Assembly: GCA_009827215.1 (NCBI GenBank)
Contig: WUAJ01000120.1
Span: 1 to 7,254 of the forward strand
DNA from: Phycisphaeraceae bacterium
GTDB taxonomy: Bacteria > Planctomycetota > Phycisphaerae > Phycisphaerales > UBA1924
DNA length: 7,254 nucleotides
Reading direction: 5' to 3'
Shown: positions 1 to 5,596 of the stretch, one piece after another
Numbering within the stretch: position 1 is the stretch's first letter
Layout of the letters: each line of letters opens with the position of its first letter
Notes under the pieces: generated by a model
Told to the model about the DNA's origin: nothing
The model's input: the letters and a program-made list of their open reading frames with translations, nothing else
The model's database searches: none
Made by a program: the position numbers and the translations under genes

Positions 1-814
1 CAGGTTCGGCGATGCTCGGTAGATCAAGCATCACCGAAGCTGCTTGACTCCCAGCAGCGACTCCGAATCCGATAAGTAAGAAAATCATCATCGCGCCGAA
101 GAATCGGGCTGATCCAGATACGACATTCCTGGTCGCGAGCTCGGTCATGGACATTGTGAGCGTCAAACCCGGAATGAAGATGATAATCCCAGCGAGTAAA
201 GCAACACCTGACGCATATGGGCCAGTCCAAAGTGAGAGCACTCCTGCTAGAAAGGCTGCAATGAAGCCTGCGAGAAACTCCATTAGTCTCGCGTATTCTC
301 GTTTGCGTCCCATGAACAGTCCGAGAATGCCGATGGTTAAACCGATGATCCCGGCACTGAGCATCTCCTTGGTCCCTCCACCAAAGAAGATCGATGCACA
401 GGTCGAGACCCCACCGCTGCTCAGAATGCTGATCCATACAGGGATTGGATCTTTTTCATGGACAATTCGCTTAATCTGTTTCACCCCAGATCTGGGGGAA
501 AGTCGTCCGGCGAGCACTGCATTAAAGAGCTCATCGAAGCGCCGAAGCTTGGATAGATTCACTTCGCTTGAATCAATCCTTGAAAGATATGTCGTTTGAG
601 TTCCATCTTGTTCGACGGAGAGAAAGACCGAAGTGGGTGTCGAGAAGACATGGCACTCCAATCCCAGTTCATGGGCGCAGAGTGTGATGACGCCTTCGAG
701 TCGATGTGCCGCAGTTCCGTAACTTCCAAGAGCGCGTGACAACTCGATCAGGAATCGGACCCGAGGATCGTCCGGGCGAGGCGCCCTACGGATTGGGCGC
801 TTGGTGATGTCCAT
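1..814 (-). CDS. Threonine/serine exporter family protein (ThrE / DUF1212), 3' end outside window
   Basis: Inner-membrane protein of the ThrE family, known for proton-driven export of threonine and serine; the exact substrate here is inferred. Reading the complement from the ATG at 814 gives 271 codons without a stop before the window edge. Residues 20-120 match the soluble N-terminal domain: a helix with LSRALGSYGTAAHRLE (25-40), then LECHVFSTPTSVFLSV (52-67). From residue 126 come about five hydrophobic segments (roughly 126-146, 151-168, 178-197, 201-222, 237-258). The family hallmark PGLTLTMSMTELA followed by VSGSARFFG lies at 215-240. Family members usually exceed 400 residues and carry a second membrane domain, so the missing part is probably large. 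The start lies 3 nt after the stop of the peptide-ABC ATPase and in the same frame, with only a weak upstream ribosome-binding sequence, suggesting translational coupling. Other open frames over this region are shadows. Confidence 0.9.
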   Translation of the reverse strand, partial: MDITKRPIRRAPRPDDPRVRFLIELSRALGSYGTAAHRLEGVITLCAHELGLECHVFSTPTSVFLSVEQDGTQTTYLSRIDSSEVNLSKLRRFDELFNAVLAGRLSPRSGVKQIKRIVHEKDPIPVWISILSSGGVSTCASIFFGGGTKEMLSAGIIGLTIGILGLFMGRKREYARLMEFLAGFIAAFLAGVLSLWTGPYASGVALLAGIIIFIPGLTLTMSMTELATRNVVSGSARFFGAMMIFLLIGFGVAAGSQAASVMLDLPSIAEP

Positions 815-817
815 GGA

Positions 818-1702
818 TCACATAGCGCCGCCATCAAAGACGATTCGCTGCTTCGTTTTGCGTGGGTTGGGTTCGGGAACCGCTGAGAGGAGCGATTGAG
901 TGTATTTGTGCTGAGGACTCTTGATGATGTCTTCTCGTGATCCCTCTTCAACAATCTTGCCCTTATACATGACGGCGATCCGCTTACAAACATGCTGGAT
1001 GACCGCCATATCGTGAGAGATGAAGAGATAGGAAAGACCAAACTCTTCTTGAAGATCCATGAGCAGGTTGATCACCTGTGCCTGAATCGAAACATCGAGC
1101 GCTGATGTTGGCTCGTCGCAAACGATGAACTTGGGTTCAAGCGCGAGCGCACGAGCGATCCCGATACGCTGTCGTTGACCACCTGAGAACTCGTGTGGGT
1201 AGCGATCGGCAGCTGCACGCGGCATTCCGCAGCGTTCCAGCAAAGACTCGACTCGCTCACGGAGTTCAGACTTATCAGTGACCAAGCCATGGATGATCAA
1301 TGGTTCACCCACGATGGACGCGATCCGCATGCGAGGATTGAGCGATCCTGCTGGATCCTGGAAGACAATCTGCATGTTTCGGCGGAGCTGCTGGAGTTCA
1401 CTACCTGAAGCCGCGAACACATCTTGGTCCTCAAAGGTGACCGTCCCGGCGGTTGCTTGAACCAAACGAAGGAGTGTGCGCCCAACAGTGGTCTTGCCGC
1501 ATCCGGATTCGCCCACAAGTCCGAGGGTTTCTCCCTCACCGATCGAGAATGAGACATCGTCGACTGCCTTGAAGTGATCGGTCACACGCTGTAGAAGACC
1601 GGTTCGGATTGGGAAGTAGGTCTTCAAACCCTTCACCTCTAGGAGAGGCTTGTGGGTTTTGGCTTCTGTTGTTGGCTCGCTTGCGGTGGCTGCTTGTGTC
1701 AT
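818..1702 (-). CDS. Oligopeptide/dipeptide ABC transporter ATP-binding protein (OppF/DppF type)
   Basis: Cytoplasmic ATPase that would power peptide or similar solute uptake through a membrane permease pair. The 294-residue product shows every ABC landmark: Walker A GESGCGKTT (64-72), Q-loop VFQDPAGSLNPRM (113-125), signature FSGGQRQRIGIARAL (172-186), Walker B FIVCDEPTSALD (192-203) and H-loop His230. The TYFPIRTGLLQRV segment (28-40) and the C-terminal HKYTQSLLSAVPEPNP stretch (265-280) are typical of the OppF/DppF subgroup and its oligo_HPY tail. I chose the ATG at 1702. The frame stays open to 1945, but that extension is unlike the family and runs antisense through the tRNA-Phe gene. No ribosome-binding site is convincing: an AGGA lies about 16 nt upstream. 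No permease, binding protein or partner OppD gene is adjacent, so its partners must be encoded elsewhere. A ThrE-family gene follows after 3 nt. Confidence 0.93.
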   Translation of the reverse strand: MTQAATASEPTTEAKTHKPLLEVKGLKTYFPIRTGLLQRVTDHFKAVDDVSFSIGEGETLGLVGESGCGKTTVGRTLLRLVQATAGTVTFEDQDVFAASGSELQQLRRNMQIVFQDPAGSLNPRMRIASIVGEPLIIHGLVTDKSELRERVESLLERCGMPRAAADRYPHEFSGGQRQRIGIARALALEPKFIVCDEPTSALDVSIQAQVINLLMDLQEEFGLSYLFISHDMAVIQHVCKRIAVMYKGKIVEEGSREDIIKSPQHKYTQSLLSAVPEPNPRKTKQRIVFDGGAM

Positions 1703-1826
1703 GGTCGTATGGTATCCATTCCTGAGCCAAAATGCCCGTAGAAGTGATGAGAGCGGCCCATAACCATACCGATCGATACGATGGGACCCTGACAGTGAAA
1801 CTCTGCGGATCATCCGTCCGCTGGGG

Positions 1827-1854
1827 TTGACGCGGGCGAGTTTGGGTCTATTCT
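1827..1854 (+). promoter_or_regulatory. Putative sigma70-type promoter of tRNA-Phe
   Basis: TTGACG (1827-1832) and TATTCT (1849-1854) are separated by 16 nt. They match the -35 and -10 consensus at 5/6 and 4/6 positions. A start near 1861 would give a leader of about 26 nt before the tRNA at 1888. The rest of 1703-1887 holds no gene I can support and no equally good promoter for the divergent ATPase gene. Confidence 0.55.
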
Positions 1855-1887
1855 TGCTTCTACGCATCCGATTCAAGGATCGCATGC

Positions 1888-1960
1888 GGGCAGGTAGCTC
1901 AGTTGGTAGAGCACGGCATTGAAAATGCCGGTGTCCCCGGTTCAAGTCCGGGTCTGCCCA
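1888..1960 (+). tRNA. tRNA-Phe (GAA anticodon)
   Basis: A 73-nt cloverleaf can be folded by eye. The acceptor stem GGGCAGG pairs with TCTGCCC through one G-T wobble. The D arm is GCTC-AGTTGGTA-GAGC. The anticodon stem CGGCA/TGCCG encloses the loop TTGAAAA with anticodon GAA at 1921-1923. The T arm is CCCGG-TTCAAGT-CCGGG, and the discriminator base is A. The 3' CCA is not encoded (TTC follows), so it must be added by nucleotidyltransferase. The gene lies on the opposite strand to both neighbouring protein genes and fixes the upstream limit of the ATPase gene. Confidence 0.97.
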
Positions 1961-1976
1961 TTCAACTCTCTAATCA

Positions 1977-2016
1977 AACAAGGGACCAGCATTCAGCCGG
2001 TCCCTTGTTCTGTTTT
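1977..2016 (+). terminator. Rho-independent terminator after tRNA-Phe, possibly bidirectional
   Basis: A perfect 11-bp stem, AACAAGGGACC (1977-1987) with GGTCCCTTGTT (1999-2009), encloses an 11-nt loop and is followed by CTGTTTT. It begins 17 nt after the tRNA. On the minus strand it lies 24 nt past the stop of the dockerin-domain gene. There the stem ends in TTGTT and continues TGATT, a weak U-tract, so it may stop converging transcription from both sides. Confidence 0.85.
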
Positions 2017-2032
2017 GACGCAGCCTGAGTAA

Positions 2033-3502
2033 TTACGGGCAGCCGTTTCCAAACTCGGTCAGGAATGCGGACACATCAAGGAAGTTGTACTGTCCTTCTC
2101 CTGTGAAATCAGCGCTTGGGTCCTGATTACCGAACGCGGTCAGGAACGCTGAGACATCGAGGAAGTTCAGGTCGCCTTCGCCCGTGAAGTCCGCTGAACA
2201 GACGGTGCCGACCATTCCAGCAAGAACATCGCGGTCGTCTGATCCAGGTACATCAATGCCGTCGAGATCACTCAAGCATGCCGCAGCAAGGTAGGCGTTG
2301 GCGAGCCGTCCTTGGAAGACATACGACTGAAAGTTCGAGCCTGGATTGTCAGGGTCTGGGATCGTCGATTGTGTGTCTGGATCGATGAAATCTTCTGTCG
2401 CGTCTAGGTCCGCTCCAAACAACATCGAGTCAAACAACGAAAGATCTTCAGCATCTACAACACCATCGAAGTTCAGATCGCCATCGACGAAACGGAACTG
2501 AGTAATTCCAGTTGCGGCATGATCATTGAAGGTGCCTGGGGTGAGCTTGAACGAATCGGTCCCAGCAGAGATCGCGATGTCCATGAACCCATCGCCGCTC
2601 TGATCGGTCGGTGCGCCATACGCTGTGTCGTCGTAGGTCATGTCGAGTGATGAACCTGTGCACTCGCCATAGATCCAGGATTCATCAGCAGTGCGTGTAG
2701 GGACAGTCTCCATGTCGGAGTTGATCCGTTGTCCCAGCATTGGGTTCTCGCCGTAGTAAGCAAGGCGTGAAACCGCATCAGGATTGAATCCTGGGGTATC
2801 TGAGAACTCTTGTTCTGACGAGCGGACATACTCCTTGCCGCCGTTATTCGACCACGCGATCTCATCGATGATCTGGAGCGGATCGATCTTCAACGGCATT
2901 GGAGCGATCCCGACAGGGACCTCGATGCCGTAATCCAGTTTGCCGTCGTAGTCGACATCAATGCCGGAGTCTTTCCACATTGAGTACTCCATGCCGTAGA
3001 CACTCATACCGTTCGAGATACTGTGGTCTGGACGACGACGAACGAGCAGGTAGGTCGATGAGTCATCGTTGCTGAGATTGCCAAGCGTGTCGTTTGGATT
3101 ATCAATAAAGGTGTCAAAGAATGATGCGCTTCCTTCGCCCTCATTCGGAAGAACCAGCGGGATCAGTGACTGAGCGGTTGTGCCGTTGTACAGAACGAGG
3201 AATCCGTTGTCTCCGATGGTAAGTCCATCGAGTGAGAAAGCTTCGTCGATTTCGACATCAGCGGGAACGCTCGGGATGTCATCGCCATTGATATCGGATC
3301 CGCCTTTGAACAACCCGATTGCATAACCAGTCAGGTCCATTCCTGGTTTGCCGTAGAGTTCGATGAACTCAAGAACCGCATCATTGGTAGATCCGGATCC
3401 GGGAGGGTTTTCATACACTTCGTTAATCACAACCTGCCCATTGGCTGAGCCGGCGGTCATTGCGAGGGCTGCGATTGCCCCCAACATCAGCTTGTCTCTC
3501 AT
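2033..3502 (-). CDS. Secreted protein with N-terminal lamin-tail-like domain and C-terminal dockerin-like modules
   Basis: Exported protein of 489 residues; its biochemical role is unknown. Residues 1-22 form a Sec signal peptide (hydrophobic core to about 16, then GSANGQ). Residues 24-125 resemble a lamin-tail domain: VVINEVYENPP (24-34), LEFIELYG (44-51), LTGYAIGLFKGG (57-68) and FLVLYNG (101-107). The middle (126-335) is acidic and unrecognised. At 342-353, DLNFDGVVDAED is a canonical EF-hand-like calcium loop. A degenerate partner, SDLDGIDVPGSDDRD, lies at 411-425. The tail carries two 27-residue repeats, ADFTGEG..NFLDVSAFLT, starting at 437 and 464 and ending Gly-Cys-Pro, a form typical of Phycisphaerae secreted proteins. 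The start at 3502 follows a purine-rich GAGAGGATGAGAGAG. A pseudopilin-like gene lies 64 nt upstream on the same strand with no obvious terminator between, so they may share a transcript. Calcium-dependent attachment to the cell surface is inferred. Confidence 0.88.
   Translation of the reverse strand: MRDKLMLGAIAALAMTAGSANGQVVINEVYENPPGSGSTNDAVLEFIELYGKPGMDLTGYAIGLFKGGSDINGDDIPSVPADVEIDEAFSLDGLTIGDNGFLVLYNGTTAQSLIPLVLPNEGEGSASFFDTFIDNPNDTLGNLSNDDSSTYLLVRRRPDHSISNGMSVYGMEYSMWKDSGIDVDYDGKLDYGIEVPVGIAPMPLKIDPLQIIDEIAWSNNGGKEYVRSSEQEFSDTPGFNPDAVSRLAYYGENPMLGQRINSDMETVPTRTADESWIYGECTGSSLDMTYDDTAYGAPTDQSGDGFMDIAISAGTDSFKLTPGTFNDHAATGITQFRFVDGDLNFDGVVDAEDLSLFDSMLFGADLDATEDFIDPDTQSTIPDPDNPGSNFQSYVFQGRLANAYLAAACLSDLDGIDVPGSDDRDVLAGMVGTVCSADFTGEGDLNFLDVSAFLTAFGNQDPSADFTGEGQYNFLDVSAFLTEFGNGCP
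2036..2194 (-). repeat. Tandem 81-bp coding repeat (dockerin-like half modules)
   Basis: Two in-frame copies encode residues 437-463 and 464-489 of the secreted protein. Each reads ADFTGEG, two variable residues, then NFLDVSAFLT and FGN. The calcium-loop positions are D438/T440/E442/N446/D449 in copy 1 and D465/T467/E469/N473/D476 in copy 2. Glu replaces the usual Asp at the fifth position of both loops. The second copy ends in Gly-Cys-Pro in place of a linker. Confidence 0.85.
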
Positions 3503-3566
3503 AACTCTCTCATCCTCTCTGTATTCCCGAACTCTCCAAGCTCGGCGGTTTTATCCAGTAAATCAG

Positions 3567-4595
3567 TTAACGGTACTTGCCAGTCAGCAGTTCCCCTGTG
3601 AATCTCGTGCTTGAGTCAAAGTCCGGATACACGGCCCCACCGTTGTCGCGTGGTTCTGCAGCCGAGTCATAGGTGAAGGTCTTGTCGCCATTCAGATCTT
3701 CAATAACTGCAACATGGCCATCAGCGAACAAGAAGTTGCCTTGGGTCTTATCATGACCACGAAAAAAGACGCCCGGCTTAGACCCATGGGCAGGACCAAA
3801 ATCGCTGAAGTCATGCGAGGCCCAGACGAATCCATCGCGCCAGTTCGGGCCATCAGTGACGGATTTGCACGCTGGCAGAGTTTCGCCGATGAGATCAATC
3901 GTGTCGTTGGTGTCCTCTGAACTTGCATCTACGCGAGCATCTGCAAGTATTGGTACAACTGAAGTAGAAACTGCTTGCATCGCATGTTCGCGGAGTGGCC
4001 CGACCACGCCCCGTGTTTGGTCAGCTGGTTGTCCAGTCTGACCGATCCGATTATTCCGCCACTGGGTATATGCCATATACCAAGATTGGGTGTAGTTGGT
4101 GTTGTATCCCTTGGAGATCAATGCATCTCTGGTTTCTTGTGTGTACGGATCGCCGTAGCCCTCGTCATTCATGCGAGCGGTATGGAGATTCTGGTTGTAT
4201 TGTGCTGGAGCAGTTGGGCACAAGAGATCGCTCGGACGAAAGCCGCCGTATTTGACAATGTCGTGGACCCAACCGATTCGTTCTACTGTGCCTCGACGAT
4301 CGTTCGGTCTTCTGTCCCACTCACGCTCGAGTTGGTATCCCTTCGCGTGTTTGCGGATCCGATTGTCGAAGGGGCCAGAGCTCATATATCCCTTGTTTTC
4401 ACCGGCGTATGTCGTGAACGAAACTCCAAACTGTCGCAGATTCGAAGCGCATTGGATTCGTTTTGAAGTCTCTCGCGCCTTGCCAAGCGATGGGAGCAGT
4501 ATTCCAATCAACAACGAGATCACTGCGATCACAACAAGCAGTTCGATCAGCGTGAAGGCCTGCCTTGAATTGTGAAGACTTTGTTTCGATTGCAT
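3567..4595 (-). CDS. Pseudopilin-like protein with prepilin N-terminal signal and DGH motif (type II secretion/type IV pilin superfamily)
   Basis: A 342-residue protein expected to be processed by prepilin peptidase and held in the inner membrane or assembled in a pseudopilus-like structure. The N-terminus has the class III signal RQAFTLIELLVVIAVISLL (11-29): predicted cleavage after Ala13 gives mature Phe1, with Glu18 as the conserved Glu5, then a hydrophobic helix to about 35. LGKARETSKRIQCASNLRQF (37-56) is the standard sequence after the helix. Near the C-terminus, GHDKTQGNFLFADGHV (280-295) corresponds to the planctomycete H-X9-DG processing-associated motif, with one extra residue here (H281 to D292-G293). 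The start at 4595 has a GAGGA ribosome-binding site about 7 nt upstream. The -1 residue is Ala, not the classical Gly. Planctomycete genomes carry many such proteins, so the specific role is unknown. The lamin-tail/dockerin gene follows at 64 nt. Confidence 0.88.
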   Translation of the reverse strand: MQSKQSLHNSRQAFTLIELLVVIAVISLLIGILLPSLGKARETSKRIQCASNLRQFGVSFTTYAGENKGYMSSGPFDNRIRKHAKGYQLEREWDRRPNDRRGTVERIGWVHDIVKYGGFRPSDLLCPTAPAQYNQNLHTARMNDEGYGDPYTQETRDALISKGYNTNYTQSWYMAYTQWRNNRIGQTGQPADQTRGVVGPLREHAMQAVSTSVVPILADARVDASSEDTNDTIDLIGETLPACKSVTDGPNWRDGFVWASHDFSDFGPAHGSKPGVFFRGHDKTQGNFLFADGHVAVIEDLNGDKTFTYDSAAEPRDNGGAVYPDFDSSTRFTGELLTGKYR

Positions 4596-4798
4596 AAATA
4601 GTCCTCGGATGGCAACTCATCAGAATTTGATCTGAGATATATTGTCCCTTGTCAATGAACAAACACACTGCTCGCTGCGCTAAGAGTCAATCAAGGAAGC
4701 GTTATGAGAACTTAAAGATATGGTCTTAGCAGAATCCTTTGCGCAAGGTTAATGCGCCGCACGAGTGATCTGGGTTCGCCGCTGTGTACATTTGTGTT

Positions 4799-4815
4799 CC
4801 ATGAGTTGTTCATGG
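4799..4815. repeat. Short inverted repeat in the divergent intergenic region
   Basis: CCATGA and TCATGG form a perfect 6-bp stem around the loop GTTGT, 63 nt before the start at 4879. It could be an operator or a leader hairpin, or it may be chance. The surrounding 4596-4878 gap separates divergent genes and contains no open frame I can support. A second palindrome, TTGCGCAA, lies at 4739-4746. A TTGACA on the minus strand (complement of 4650-4655) lacks a good -10 at 17 nt, so I do not call a promoter. Confidence 0.3.
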
Positions 4816-4878
4816 AGGCAGGTGGAAAGAGAGCCATCTGTCAAACGATTCGAATTGTGAATCAAACAAGGAGAGAAA

Positions 4879-5535
4879 ATGAAACTCGCAAGCACCATTG
4901 TTGTCCTCGCAGGACTCGCAACAGCTTCGTCCGCAAGCCTGACTGTCACCGAAGCATTCGTCGGTCTTTCCGGCGAAGACGGAACTCAGGACTGGATCGA
5001 AATCACCAACACCACCAACGGCGTCATCGACACAGGTAACTTCTGGTATGATGATGACAGCGCAGACTTTGGAGATGCAGGACAACTCGACTCCATTATG
5101 CTCGGAGCCGGTGAGTCGGCAATCTTCTTGCTCCGTGATGCGGCTGTTGACGATGTTACCTACACGACCGCGATCGAAGAGTTCCAAGCAATCTGGTCAT
5201 ATTCAGGTCTGATCGGACACACCAACGGTGGCGGTAACCTTGGTCAAGGCGGCGATGCAATCGTCCTCTTCGACAGCATGGGCACCATCCTTTCAACAAC
5301 CGCAACACCAGAAGCACTTTCTGGAAACCTCGAAACCATCGACTATGTTAATGGTGCCGCGGCATCTGTGCTCGGTGTCAACGGTGCATACGCATCCATG
5401 TCATTCTTCAACGATAACCTCGGTCTTCCAGGTGACTCAGCAACACTGATCGGGTCCCCAGGCTCCGTGCCTACACCAGGAGCCGCTGCACTGATCGCTC
5501 TCGGCGGTCTGGTTGGTGCACGCCGTCGTCGCTAA
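4879..5535 (+). CDS. Small secreted lamin-tail-like protein with PEP-CTERM-like sorting tail
   Basis: Exported 218-residue protein of unknown function. Residues 1-19 are a signal peptide (Lys2, hydrophobic 6-14, likely cut after SSA19). LTVTEAFVGLSGEDGTQDWI (21-40) continuing into EITNTTNGVID resembles a short lamin-tail domain, whose usual pattern is 'INEv...dWIEL.N'. GESAIFLLRD (78-87) fits the matching later strand. The C-terminus reads SVPTPGAAALIALGGLVGARRRR (196-218). A short Pro-x-Pro motif, a hydrophobic segment and a basic end are the layout of PEP-CTERM signals handled by exosortase, but with PTP in place of PEP. The start is well supported by AAGGAG (4868-4873), 5 nt before the ATG. 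The gene stands alone on this strand and ends 32 nt before a terminator. It is divergent from the pseudopilin gene, across a 283-bp gap. Surface sorting is inferred from the tail. Confidence 0.88.
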   Translation: MKLASTIVVLAGLATASSASLTVTEAFVGLSGEDGTQDWIEITNTTNGVIDTGNFWYDDDSADFGDAGQLDSIMLGAGESAIFLLRDAAVDDVTYTTAIEEFQAIWSYSGLIGHTNGGGNLGQGGDAIVLFDSMGTILSTTATPEALSGNLETIDYVNGAAASVLGVNGAYASMSFFNDNLGLPGDSATLIGSPGSVPTPGAAALIALGGLVGARRRR

Positions 5536-5566
5536 TCGTGTCTGTGAATACATTTGAACTTTATAT

Positions 5567-5596
5567 CCCCTCCTCGCTGAGGGGTTTTTAGTTTTT
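5567..5596 (+). terminator. Rho-independent terminator of the small secreted protein gene
   Basis: CCCCTC (5567-5572) pairs with GAGGGG (5579-5584) around the loop CTCGCT, followed by TTTTTAGTTTTT. On the opposite strand the hairpin follows the end of the converging gene, but ATATAAAG comes next, not a U-tract, so it is probably one-way. The stop codon and last codons of the converging gene lie within the T-rich tail. Confidence 0.9.

Noticed and set aside
24..437. Minus-strand open frame of 137 codons
   Set aside because: It overlaps the ThrE frame on the same strand in another phase; its Trp/Arg/His-rich composition is typical of a shadow frame.
147..599. Plus-strand open frame of 150 codons over the left end
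   Set aside because: It is antisense to the ThrE-family frame, whose translation matches a known family along its whole length; this frame has no recognisable domain.
1703..1945. N-terminal extension of the ABC ATPase to an ATG at 1945
   Set aside because: The extension crosses the tRNA-Phe gene in antisense, is Arg-rich and unlike the family; the ATG at 1702 gives a family-like N-terminus.
3975..4575. Overlapping plus-strand open frames of 134 and 163 codons
   Set aside because: They are antisense to the pseudopilin gene and show no domain, signal or ribosome-binding site.
4627..4655. Possible minus-strand promoter with TTGACA as -35
   Set aside because: The hexamer 17 nt downstream is GATCAA, a poor -10; the nearby TATATC has no good -35 at normal spacing.
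4752..5039. Plus-strand frame starting at 4752
   Set aside because: It runs out of phase into the well-supported gene at 4879, has no ribosome-binding site, and becomes Arg/His-rich nonsense.
4810..5187. Minus-strand frame of 125 codons with several Cys
   Set aside because: It is antisense to the small lamin-tail-like gene, which has a signal peptide, ribosome-binding site, sorting tail and terminator.
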